The notes under the pieces: generated by a model | Told to the model about the DNA's origin: nothing | Database searches by the model: none | Seen by the model: the letters and a program-made list of their open reading frames with translations, nothing else | Part shown: positions 14,701 to 24,800 of the stretch, piece after piece | Position numbering within the stretch: position 1 is the first letter of the stretch | Layout: the number at the start of each line of letters is the position of its first letter | Translations under genes and position numbers: made by a program | Assembly (NCBI GenBank): GCA_947044365.1 | Contig: OX345637.1 | Span: 7,825,701-7,889,700, forward strand | DNA length: 64,000 nucleotides | From: Petrosia ficiformis | Taxonomy: Eukaryota > Porifera > Demospongiae > Haplosclerida > Petrosiidae | Reading direction: 5' to 3'

Positions 14701-16577
14701 AACTAATTAATGCATATCATGAATCATATAATTCTTCTTTTACTTCTTTCAATCAAGAGGGTACACTAATACATCCAATACACTATAATGAGTACATTAT
14801 ACCTGTATGAGGGAACTGTACCTCTCTAAATGAGCCTAAAGTGAACACTGGAGTCCACACTTATACATGCAATACGTTATAATGAGTACATTATACCTGT
14901 ATGAGGGAACTGCACCTCTCTAAATGAGCCTAGACAGAACACTGGAGTCCACATGGTGCTTTTATACATGTAATACACTATAATGAGTACATTATACCTA
15001 TATGTATATGAGGGGTATGCACCACTTTTAATGAGAACACTAGAGTATTCAGTGTTGCCATGGAGATTATTCTGAAGTCTAAACTATGTATTACCATAGT
15101 AAAGCAATTCTCTGATTGTGAGTATGTACAAACAATTCCCAGATGAAAAAATAATTTACTACACTACATCATGTGTCATACAAACTGTAAACATACATGA
15201 CTAGTCATAGATACTTTTGATAGACATACTTGTGTGCATTTGTTACCAGATAGACATCACTAAACTGCTGACGACTATAAAATGAAAACACACCCATAAA
15301 ATAAAAGATTATTATTTAATTATAAATTATTTGTTTATCGTGATTAATTAAAGGGACTACTAAATATGTAACAAACTTGGCATGTGATAGTAAATTGAAA
15401 CTATTTTGGTATTATCCTCAAACAATATTTATAGACACAATTACAAATTTGTACATGTATGTGTTTAGTAGCTATAAAAAGGTCACACAGAATGTAGGCA
15501 GACTTTGCCAAAAGGCAATTACAGTAATGAATGAACTATGTATGTAGACGGTCTTACAAGGAAGAGAAGGGAAATTATTATTACATAAACAAACAACACT
15601 CCAAGTGCAAATAAATTTCACGTCAAAATTTGTGTCAAAATGATTCCATGGGAAGGTCTAGGTAACTGCTTTAGAAGCTTACGGCACTCTCCTTTCTGAT
15701 TAAATCTATACTTACTCCTCTTGTAACAACCTCTTCAATGCTTGCCACCAACAGTCCAAAATCCTCTCTCCGTCCTTTAAACTCTTTCCAGGACGAGCTG
15801 GAAGTAAGGCCTTTGGAACATTCACTAGATCTAAGTAATTCCCGCTTGTGTCATTCTGCAGGGTAGGGGAACAAATGTAGTATTGTACAGAACTAGGTGT
15901 GTACATGACATGTGGTATCTCGAATTGGTATGCTTAGCATCATAGTGAATGATGTTAATAGTGTTAAAATCCACCCGAGGACCTTAATAGTACAGATATC
16001 TAAAGAACTAGGTGCGTGCGTAATGTGTGGTATCTCCAATTGGTATGCTTTGAATGACATTAATAGTGTGAAAATCCCCCGAGGACCTTAATAGTACAGA
16101 TGTCTAAAGAACTAGGTGTGTACATGACATGTGGTATCTCCAACTGAAATTGGTATGCTTAGCATCACCATGAATGACATTAATAGTGTTAAAATCCCCC
16201 AAGGACCTTAATAGTACAGATGTCTAAACAACTCAGACAGCAAACCACTTTAATTGGTGAGAAGTACAAACTTCCAACAGGAAGTGTATAGTAACACTAC
16301 AGATAGCCATCACAAAGGTTTGTTAATCATCAGTTTATGTTAAGGATGTGTCTAAAAGCACATCACAATACATATACAACCTTGGACAGATATAATTTAA
16401 TCAGAACAGATGGTATTGACTGTCATACAATGATCATGACACCAGTCAGCTATCCTTTTGGAAATTACATAATGCTAAATGTCCTTATTGAATCACTATC
16501 ATAGTTACTGTAAGGCTTACCACAATCTCTCTCTCAAGCAAAACAGCATGTCCAGCAACTAGTATGATGCAAATCAT
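56..16577 (-). CDS. Nucleotidyltransferase-glucuronokinase fusion (3' end outside window)
   Basis: Likely makes UDP-glucuronate from free glucuronate: the GHMP-kinase half would phosphorylate C1 and the N-terminal half would transfer UMP. Exons (- strand): 16577-16521, 15855-15716, 15274-15230, 14212-14126, 14061-13995, 12078-12010, 10125-10037, 9227-9167, 9106-9011, 8338-8172, 5193-5088, 4341-4262, 3546-3478, 3321-3261, 2943-2869, 1844-1752, 1263-1152, 224-186, 113-56; all phases join and 523 residues are visible. Residues 1 to about 265 are an NTP-transferase fold: VPKALLP (32-38), VAGDMLF (133-139, the Asp being the usual metal ligand), FLEKP (189-193). The usual GGxGTRL loop is replaced by [12 protein letters not shown]. 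From residue 293 it follows plant glucuronokinase: [26 protein letters not shown] (GHMP motif), [28 protein letters not shown]. The order matches bifunctional fucokinase/GDP-fucose pyrophosphorylase. The nucleotide specificity is inferred. Confidence 0.9.
2011..2272 (-). mobile_element. MITE family A, intact copy
   Basis: About 262 bp with imperfect terminal inverted repeats, CATTCACATTCACCTTGTCC at one end and the complement of TTCACATTCACGATGTCCTC at the other. The body is shared with copies at 4541, 6157, 12281, 14238, 27082 and 32144. It is in an intron of the fusion gene and has no coding capacity. Confidence 0.8.
2440..2510 (+). mobile_element. MITE family B internal fragment
   Basis: ACACCCATTAACTGACC followed by AATGATACAACTTCCTTAAC and ATGCAACACGAG match the central part of family B; the ends are absent. 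Confidence 0.55.
2950..2991. repeat. (GT)n microsatellite beside a splice acceptor
   Basis: On the coding (-) strand this is (CA)n directly before the exon 15 acceptor CTTCCATAG of the fusion gene. Confidence 0.9.
3417..3470. repeat. (TC)n(CA)n microsatellite
   Basis: Dinucleotide run a few bases inside the intron after exon 13 of the fusion gene. Confidence 0.9.
4541..4802 (+). mobile_element. MITE family A, diverged copy
   Basis: Same body as the copy at 2011-2272 (TGATGACTTTATATG, AAGGTTAATACATGATTATA), with eroded ends. Intronic. Confidence 0.7.
6157..6332 (+). mobile_element. MITE family A, internally deleted copy
   Basis: Left end, ATGTGACGACTTTATATG and AAGGTTAATGTGTGATTATA are present. 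Part of the right half is missing before GGTGAACATGAATGAAC. Confidence 0.65.
6547..7735. repeat. 38-bp minisatellite, about 31 copies
   Basis: Unit close to ACAAGTTATACTACACTATA + CTATTAGTACAGTACAGT. Copies differ mainly at ATTAG/ACTAG and by extra CAGTA units. It lies in the 3-kb intron between the nucleotidyltransferase and kinase halves of the fusion gene. Confidence 0.95.
7898..8037. repeat. 140-bp foldback with 29-bp perfect arms
   Basis: Arms 7898-7926 and 8009-8037 are exact complements. An inner pair, TTTTGTGTCC...TGTGATATA and TATATCACATCTGAGGACAC, extends the hairpin. Probably a palindromic MITE. Confidence 0.85.
8565..8992. repeat. CAGA/CACA microsatellite block
   Basis: ACAGACAG tetranucleotide runs alternate with CACAAATACACACACAGATA units. 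The block is split at 8838-8870 by a copy of the AGTATAAGTTGTAGTAGAAG flank that also follows the 38-bp minisatellite. Intronic. Confidence 0.9.
9261..9375 (+). mobile_element. tRNA-derived SINE, 5'-truncated
   Basis: Starts at the B-box region (GTGGGTTCGAATCCCACC). It continues with the GAGGCAACTCTC...TTGCCTCAGGTGTC hairpin, a (CTTT)n tail and a terminal GATAACATCAT. In an intron of the fusion gene. Confidence 0.8.
10290..10620. repeat. TGTATG/TGTGTATG microsatellite
   Basis: About 330 bp of TGTATGTGTGTATG variants within an intron of the fusion gene. It creates spurious long reading frames on both strands. Confidence 0.92.
11290..11515. mobile_element. MITE family D with GTTTTTGATAAG ends
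   Basis: Ends AGAGTTTTTGATAAG and CTTATCAAAAACACT. The interior shares CTCTTTGGGCCAATGGTGC with a second copy at 52934-53095. Confidence 0.7.
12281..12972 (+). mobile_element. MITE family A copy split by MITE family B
   Basis: The left half of family A ends near 12464 and the right half resumes near 12908 (GATTGTTGGTCATTTAAAAT... to GGTGAATGTGAATGACC). The interruption is a complete family B element. Confidence 0.85.
12465..12907 (+). mobile_element. MITE family B, full copy nested in family A
   Basis: About 440 bp beginning near AGAGAAAAAAGTATCCCT and ending GGGCCATAAAAA. Near the ends ATCCCTATGATTGCTT and AAGCAATCATAGGGAT form a perfect 16-bp inverted repeat. Further copies lie at 44479, 47471 and 53630. 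Confidence 0.85.
13288..13378 (-). repeat. tRNA-like relic (second SINE head or tRNA pseudogene)
   Basis: The minus strand reads GGTGGCTCAGATGGTAAGCG (A-box-like), a TCTAA/TTAGA anticodon-like stem and TTTGATTCCTAG (B-box-like). The T stem does not pair, so it is not a functional tRNA gene. Confidence 0.4.
14238..14440 (+). mobile_element. MITE family A, partial copy
   Basis: Shares GATGTGATGACTTTATATG, AATGTCATAAGGTTAATACA and GGAAGGATAATTATATGAAA with other family A copies; outer ends decayed. Intronic, next to exon 4 of the fusion gene. Confidence 0.7.
14785..15030. repeat. Imperfect tandem repeat, three copies of about 110 bp
   Basis: Repeated core ATAATGAGTACATTATACCT, GTATGAGGGAACTG and ACTGGAGTCCACA. 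Intronic. Confidence 0.8.
15886..16232. repeat. Tandem repeat, three copies of about 115 bp
   Basis: Repeated core AACTAGGTG, ATTGGTATGCTTAGCATCA, TTAATAGTGTTAAAATCC and GAGGACCTTAATAGTACAGA. In intron 1 of the fusion gene. Confidence 0.85.
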
Positions 16578-16761
16578 CTTAGAGCCCTTTACTGTACTAA
16601 CCACGTGGAGAAATAACTGCCCTGCCCATCACACAATTTAGCATGCACAGGAAATTGGAATTTATTACCCGTTGCGAGATATTACCTCTGAAGATAAAGC
16701 TCCACTGGTAGGAATTGACTGGCAGTATATAATAGAATAAACAAACTGTTTTTGATTGAAG
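16578..16761. promoter_or_regulatory. Shared divergent promoter with CACGTG
   Basis: Only 184 bp separate the start codons of the glucuronokinase fusion (-) and the WH1-CRIB gene (+), so promoter elements are probably shared. A palindromic E-box CCACGTGG lies at 16601-16608. No TATA-like sequence is obvious at a sensible distance. Confidence 0.45.
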
Positions 16762-17760
16762 ATGGCTGGAGACGGTGAAGTTGAGTTCCATCTACCAGAT
16801 ATGTCTGTCTCTGAAGAATTACTTGATAGAGTTCAGTTTTCGGTGTCCAGTCGCAACGCCGAGTCGAAAGTATGCGAGACAGTGGCTCATCTCTTTGGTT
16901 CACCAATGGTTGTTACTCCTACGGCTATAGACTGGAAGTACATCAGTACTGGAGTAATAGCTATGCTAAGGAACAAAGAATTGATTAAAAAGAAGCACGT
17001 GTGGACCCTTCAGTTGTGTGTATATAACATAGAACACGGTGTATTAGTTTGGAAGGGTAAGATACCATTAGCTTGTAACTATACTGTTGTTGCTGAGAAT
17101 TTCCATGTTTTGTGCCTTGATCAGGACAGTGGTATTCTTGGTGTCATGTTTCAAGATTCAGATATTGCGTCACGATTTCATTCAACCATTTCAGAATGGA
17201 TAACAGAGGGAACCAGAGATGACAAAGTTAAAGTGACTTCTCAACCACCAAAAGTTAAATTTCGTAAAGAAATGATATCGTACCCATGTAATTTTCAGCA
17301 TGTACAGGGTACACAAGCAATCGATCAGTGTTTGGAAATAGAGAGAGTTAAAGGCCAGATTTTGGCCTCGTTGGCAAATCTAAAATTAAAGAGTTCCTCA
17401 TTCACTGACGAAGGTAGTGCCTCGAAACCTCGAGGTTCAAGGTCAAAGAAAAAGGAACCAACAAAACCTGTACTGCCATTCAACCAGTTAGAAGTACCAT
17501 CCACCATGATTGAGACAAAAAATCCTATACCGAAAGTAGTCACAAATGGGGATTTAGCATTAGACCCCTATGCAACGCCTCCATTAGTACATTCTGCTCA
17601 ACCCCCATTCACCAGTGGTGGTATAGATAACAGTCAATCAAGTTTTAATCTTGGTCGGCTTTCACCACTAAATTTAGAAGATGAAATTAATCAGTCGTTT
17701 GTTCTCACTTCTCCCCCTTCTGGTCTATCACCCTTCAGCCCAACTATGATGTCAAGTTGA
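16762..17760 (+). CDS. Intronless WH1 (EVH1)-CRIB protein, WASP-like without VCA
   Basis: 332 residues in one exon. I start at ATG 16762 (MAGDGEVEF), since the two codons before it begin with TTG. Residues about 30-150 read as a WASP-type WH1 domain: an acidic N-terminus, WKYISTGVIAML, the HVWTLQLCVYN strand, VLVWKGKIPL, FHVLCLDQ and a closing helix SRFHSTISEWI. Residues about 170-190 hold a CRIB-like motif, ISYPCNFQHVQGT, close to the Cdc42/Rac-binding consensus I-S-x-P-x(2-4)-F-x-H-x2-H-V-G. A basic KKKEPTK patch and a Ser/Pro-rich tail follow. No WH2 or acidic Arp2/3-activating (VCA) segment is present before the stop. A role as a small-GTPase-responsive actin adaptor is inference from the domain order. 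It is divergent from the fusion gene at 16577, with 184 bp between start codons. Confidence 0.72.
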   Translation: MAGDGEVEFHLPDMSVSEELLDRVQFSVSSRNAESKVCETVAHLFGSPMVVTPTAIDWKYISTGVIAMLRNKELIKKKHVWTLQLCVYNIEHGVLVWKGKIPLACNYTVVAENFHVLCLDQDSGILGVMFQDSDIASRFHSTISEWITEGTRDDKVKVTSQPPKVKFRKEMISYPCNFQHVQGTQAIDQCLEIERVKGQILASLANLKLKSSSFTDEGSASKPRGSRSKKKEPTKPVLPFNQLEVPSTMIETKNPIPKVVTNGDLALDPYATPPLVHSAQPPFTSGGIDNSQSSFNLGRLSPLNLEDEINQSFVLTSPPSGLSPFSPTMMSS

Positions 17761-18807
17761 GAAAGAAATAGGTATTGTGATGTTTATAAAATGTTTATTT
17801 GTTTTAACCTAAAGTGTTTATTTTCAAACCTTATTTCAATACAACAAAATTAATTTAATTATAATAATGTTATAAAGCTATGGTGGGGGTCTTCATACAT
17901 GAATTTTAGAATTACCTTTTTCGTAATTATTTTACCTTATTTTTGTAATTATGCGCTTTTTATAAAAATTAATTACTATAATAAGGTTTTATTTGTACAC
18001 ATGCATAGTTACATTGTACTATCATATATAATAAAATATTCTCTTATTACACACATACTGTTAATAATTTCTATATCTTTGAAAGTGTTACGCAAATTGT
18101 ACATTGCTTTACTTCATTACCATAATTAAATGTATAAATATTAAAACAGTTGATAATTAGCAAGACAGCATGTATGTGAATTACAATTCCATCTACAGTA
18201 CTCTTTCAAACAATGGGATTGTCATAGGTTGTTGAGTATTGTCCATACATGGGTGTGTAGTTATTCCTGGAATGCATTGCATGTAATACATTATGCATTA
18301 TGTACACTGTGAAGTGTTTTCTAATCCATGAAGCTTTAGTTTAACATTGCATCATTTCAAAATGGAATTTTAATTTTTATGTGTCGCTAATAATGTAACG
18401 AGACAGTATGTTTTTAGAGATTATTCGCAAGGTGTTATATACAAAAATTATAATTAATACATAATTAAATTAAAGAAGCTATAAAAAAATTACATTTCTA
18501 CACATTCAGTACTAATTAATGACACATTGTACATTACATTATGTATGATATACAAGTACAGTGATTTGATAACAGTGGTTTGGTAAGTGATATGTGATAT
18601 AAGGAAGAACACAAGATTAATAACACAGGAACATTAGACAAAAACAACTTTAGAAGAGTTTGTTCCTGTAAATATATTTGAGAGAGAAAGACATTTACAC
18701 ACGTCCATTCTTTAAATTATCCTGCAACAGCAAATTATACCACTCTATTAATATGGAACAGTATATAGAGCTCAATTAATATTGAATGAGAGCAATGAAT
18801 AATATTA
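17761..18807. other. Convergent intergenic region, no gene seen
   Basis: AT-rich sequence between the stop codons of the WH1-CRIB gene (+) and the ubiquitin protease (-). It should contain both 3' UTRs. I see no conserved reading frame or mobile element. Confidence 0.6.
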
Positions 18808-21791
18808 TTATGTTGTGATCACTTTCTTGTAGAAGAGTACATAAGCTTGTGATGTGTGTACAGCTGAATTAGAAACTGGTGTCACACTGAGCAGGAGAGA
18901 GAAGTGGGAGAGACAGAGAGAAGGAAGAAGAGACAGAGATAGAGAAATGGGGTGGGGATTGAAGGAGGGAGAGACAGAGAGAAATTAATAATCTGCTTTT
19001 TCTGGTATTATTCAGTTACAGATAATATTTGTTGGAATTCGACATGGTTGATTATTTTTTTAGTTAGTATTGGTTATATGGTAGGTATGTTGGAATTTGA
19101 GAACAGATTTAGTGTTTGACACCTATCAATTAATAACAGTTAATATTTGCAGTGACAATGTGCAACTAGTATGTATTATTGACAACTGTCAAATGAAAAC
19201 TTAGCCACACTAAAGAAAAACAATGAAAATTGTTTTTGTGGATGTCTTTTGAGCAATCAACACCTCACATACACTACTGTATACATACATATATAAGTTG
19301 CTAGGTATAAAAATGATAATTATAATAATTAATTGTAATGTTTGGGAAATGAGGTGTTCATTGACAAATGGTGCATGGTCACTTTTAGTTTTGTACCGGA
19401 AGCAGCCTAATGAGTGATACTGAATTTCATTGGCTTCCACAAGTAAGTCTATTTATGTGGACTGTCACATATATACATACATACGTGTATATACAAGATT
19501 CACTTTAAAAATAATGACGTATGATTATACATACATGTACATATACATATGCTACCAGAAGGGAGGGAAATACTTGAATTTAAACAATGGGGGTGGTGTT
19601 ATTGCGCTGTGCCTATTGGCAATTAACCTAATTCTGAGGAAGGTGAGATTCTAGTAAGGAGTGCAGAATGCTCCCAAACCCCCTTAATGAAACCTTGAAG
19701 TCCACCATAGCAAATGGTGTCTAACACATTCACATAACCATATACACAGAGTCATTTAATTGGTTAATTGTATACAAACTACAATACCACTACAGTCTTG
19801 TGCATGAATAAAGTGTTTTCTGAGGCATGAAAATTTATACATAATAGCACTGGGACTGATAATAGATTAATCAATTAATCAATTGATTTACAACGTTGTT
19901 ACCGATTAGTGAACAGAAAAGTAAAAATCGAATAATCTGCCACACCCACATAATTGGATATTTTGTAAATACCACACCCACCAATTAGCTTTCTTGATTA
20001 ATCGATTAATTGAGTGATTGTGATGTTCTGATAATCGATTTTAAAAATCCAACTGATTCCCAGCGCTAATACATAATCATAAGGTATGTACATCAGACAC
20101 ACAGATCCAATACCACACACACACATACATACGTACGTGCATACATACACACAAGCATACACACACACATACATACGTACGTGCATACATACACACAAGC
20201 ATACACACACACATACATACGTACGTGCATACATACACACAAGCATACACACAGACACAGACATACATACACACAAGCATACACACAGACACAGACATAC
20301 ATACACACAAGCATACACACAGACACAGACATACATACACACAAGCATACACACAGACACAGACATACATACACACAAGCATACACACAGACACAGACAT
20401 ACATACACACAAGCATACACACACACATACATACGTACGTGCATACATACGCACAAGCATACACACAGACACAGACATACATACACACAAGCATACACAC
20501 AGACACAGACATACATACACACATACATACACACACACACATACATACGTACGTGCATACATACACACAAGCATACACACACACATACATACGTACGTGC
20601 ATACATACACACAAGCATACACACACACATACATACGTACGTGCATACATACACACAAGCATACACACAGACACAGACATACATACACACAAGCATACAC
20701 ACAGACACAGACATACATACACACAAGCATACACACAGACACAGACATACATACACACAAGCATACACACAGACACAGACATACATACACACAAGCATAC
20801 ACACAGACACAGACATACATACACACAAGCATACACACACACATACATACGTACGTGCATACATACGCACAAGCATACACACAGACACAGACATACATAC
20901 ACACAAGCATACACACAGACACAGACATACATACACACATACATACACACACACACATACATACGTACGTGCATACATACACACAAGCATACACACACAC
21001 ATACATACGTACGTGCATACATACACACAAGCATACACACACACATACATACGTACGTGCATACATACACACAAGCATACACACAGACACAGACATACAT
21101 ACACACAAGCATACACACAGACACAGACATACATACACACAAGCATACACACAGACACAGACATACATACACACAAGCATACACACAGACACAGACATAC
21201 ATACACACAAGCATACACACAGACACAGACATACATACACACAAGCATACACACACACATACATACGTACGTGCATACATACGCACAAGCATACACACAG
21301 ACACAGACATACATACACACAAGCATACACACAGACACAGACATACATACACACATACATACACACACACACATACATACGTACGTGCATACATACACAC
21401 ATACATACACACATACACACAGACACAGACAAACTAACCAAGTGTCATTGAATTGGTACCACTTGCCCTGAATGTGGTGTTTACAAAAAGCAGTATAGTG
21501 ACCACCATAACATGATCCAATATGGTTACTAACAGCATACAAATCATATTGAACAACTTTATTAGTTGTATCTACAAAAGAATGATAAGTTATTCACAAC
21601 AGAATTAACTTAACGTATTATATGTGTATGTGTATATATGTATACAATTATGTTCATGCGTATATGTATATGTAAGTGTATATGTATAATTATGTAAGTG
21701 TACATGTGCATCTGTCTGGAGTGCAGAGTGTCGTGGGTTCGAATCCCACCTGAGGCAACTCTCATTTTTCATTTTTCCATTGCCTCAGGTG

Positions 21792-21846
<55 letters not shown>

Positions 21847-24800
21847 ACATCTCGGATAACATCATGTATATATGTGAAAGCTGTACATGTATGTGTATGT
21901 ATATAATTATGTACATGTGTGTGTATGTAAGTATATATACGTGAATGCATATATGTGCACATGTAAGTGTATATGTATGTAACTATAATTATGTAGATGT
22001 GTGTATGCATGTATGTACGTTAAGAATGCGTGTATGTGTATATGTAATAGTATGTATATACAATATATATAATATAATTTGTCTGGTTTATACAATTTTA
22101 GTTAAGTAACAGAAACAATTTTAGGCTTACTAAAAGGGTTTTAGTTTTAGTTAACTAACTAGAAGTGCCTGTTATTGATTTGTTTTCATTTTAGTTAGTT
22201 ATAGTTATTGCTGCAGACCTGTAATTTAATTATAGTTTGGTTAACTAAAAGTCATAATGCCTTACTAAAATGGGTTTTAGTTTTAGTTTTAGTTTTAGTT
22301 AATTAAAACAACACTAAATTATGTATGTATATGTACATGTCTTATGAGTGCAAGCATGTATGGGCATGTACATGTATAGCATGTATATGTATGGCATGTA
22401 CGTGTATATAAATTATATACATGTACATGTATAGCATGTACATGTATGGCATGTACGTGTATATAAATTATATACATGTACATGTATAGCATGTATATGT
22501 ATGGCATGTACGTGTATATAAATTATATACATGTACATGTATAGCATGTATATGTATGGCATGTACGTGTATATAAATTATATACATGTACATGTATAGC
22601 ATGTACATGTATGGCATGTACGTGTCTAGAAATTATATACATGTACATGTATAGCATGTACATGTATGGCATGTACATGTATATAAATTATATACATGTA
22701 CATGTATAGCATGTACATGTATGTACATGTATAGCATGTACATGTATGGCATGTACATGTATGGCATGTACATGTATATAAACATCATTAGTTATAATTC
22801 AATTATAATTATGACATATGCATTATTATTATTAGTGGTTACCATTTGTTTCTGACCCAGTTAGACACATTGTCTCTGTAAAATCAACATTAGTATTGAG
22901 TTTGGTACGGTAACGCACTCCAGAAAATCTTTTTAAATCTGTTATTATCACAAGTTAAAGATTATACCATTATAATAGGAAAATCTGGTAGCATGAAACA
23001 TTCACTACTATAAATAGTAACAAAACTAAAACCCATGTACCCACTATATATAGTAGCAAACAGCATTACAATCTTTAACAAGCTGACTACTAAGGTAATG
23101 CAACGACTGTCACATGTAGAAGAAATAGTAACAAAACTACAACCCATGTACCTACTATATATAGTAGCAAACAGCATTACAATCTTTAACAAGTTGACTA
23201 CTAAGGTAATGCAACGACTGTCCATTGTAGAAGCACCTACAATTTTTATCAAAAATATGTTATTCAGCCATTTAGTATACAAATTTTGTTTCTAGGAAGA
23301 ACAAAATTAATATTAATTATATGTACTGCACATACATACCTACCTACCTAGTACCTATCTACCTACCTATCTACCTACTTACCTACCTACCTACCTACCT
23401 AGTACCTACCTACCTACCTACCTACCTACCTATCCACCTACCTACCTATCTACCTAACTAGTACCTACCTACCTACCTAGTACCTACCTACCTACCTACC
23501 TACCTACCTACCTACCTACCTACCTACCTACCTACCTACCTACCTACCTATCCACCTACTTACCTATCTACCTAACTAGTACCTACCTACCTACGTAGTA
23601 CCTACCTACCTACCTACCTATCCACGTTCTTTTACACAATGGCCAAATAGTGAGTGTGTAAAGGCAGCATTTGATCAAAATTATGGTTTTTAAAATGACT
23701 ACTTTTCTCGTTTAACAATATTTCAAAAAAAAGACATACATGTACACAATTCCTAATTATCTAACTATTGATATCTAGATGTACTCATATGACCTAAGAT
23801 TATATTACCATTGAATCTTTATTGAATATGAATGGAAAATTGGTATAATTACGATAACTGTTAGTTACTGTAGATTTTAATTTTTAAAATTTCATTTCCC
23901 CAAAAAATTAGGGAAAAAATTAATTTTTAGTGAAATATTAAAATTTAAAGATTAATTTCTGAGGATAGAGGCAGCAATGGAAATGAATATTTCCTACAAT
24001 AGTTATGGTGGGTATGGATTTGTTTTATGTGCAAGTACAACCAGAAGGACATCAATTGAAGCACTGGTATATCATATTATATTATAACCAAGTATTGGGC
24101 AAAGCAATTTCCAGATGCGTTTATCAGCAGAGTACACAATGCTTACGTATTACTTTCACCCAACTCTCTTCTCAATGTTTCTGTTGAGCTTTCAAATGTT
24201 AGTGTAACTTACTACACACACCTAATTATTGTTTCCCACATTTTTAATTATACTAAAATAGCTGTATTAATTACACCATACACCTGTCATGTTGTAATGT
24301 ACATACATGTACATAATTAAATTATTTCACACACATATGTACATGTAACTTGTACATGTAACTTGTACATGTACGGTGGTGAGGTCAAATGCTGTTTTTA
24401 CACACTACCTTTTTTGAATGTCAAAATTATGATTCGCTCTATCCAGGATAAACAACATGTATACATAACATGTATATTATAATGATGAAAGGTATATTCT
24501 GTTTTAAATTTAGAAAATGTGGCAAACATATTTGAAGCTAGTAAAATAACTAAATTGCGACATTGATGTTTTCATCTCCTGACACTAATATATAAAGAAT
24601 AATAAAAAACATTTCCAATAAAATGAAAGAATATGTAGGGATGTCAAAACCCAAAAAGCATGCAAACAAGGTTAGGTGGGACCTAAAATTAAACAAACCA
24701 CTTCCATAAAACCCTACATAAGTACAGCTCTATGTATTTTGCTTTATAAGTACTTATGTAGGGTTATATGGAAGTGGTTTGTTTAATTTTAGGTCCCACC

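Noticed and set aside
20105..21430. CRISPR-like array
   Set aside because: The repeats have no unique spacers and the context is a eukaryotic intron.
20077..21542. Several 400-500-residue reading frames rich in Cys/Val/Tyr or His/Thr
   Set aside because: They are translations of the CATACA satellite in all phases. Only the first part of one (21571-21439) is coding, as exon 10 of the ubiquitin protease.
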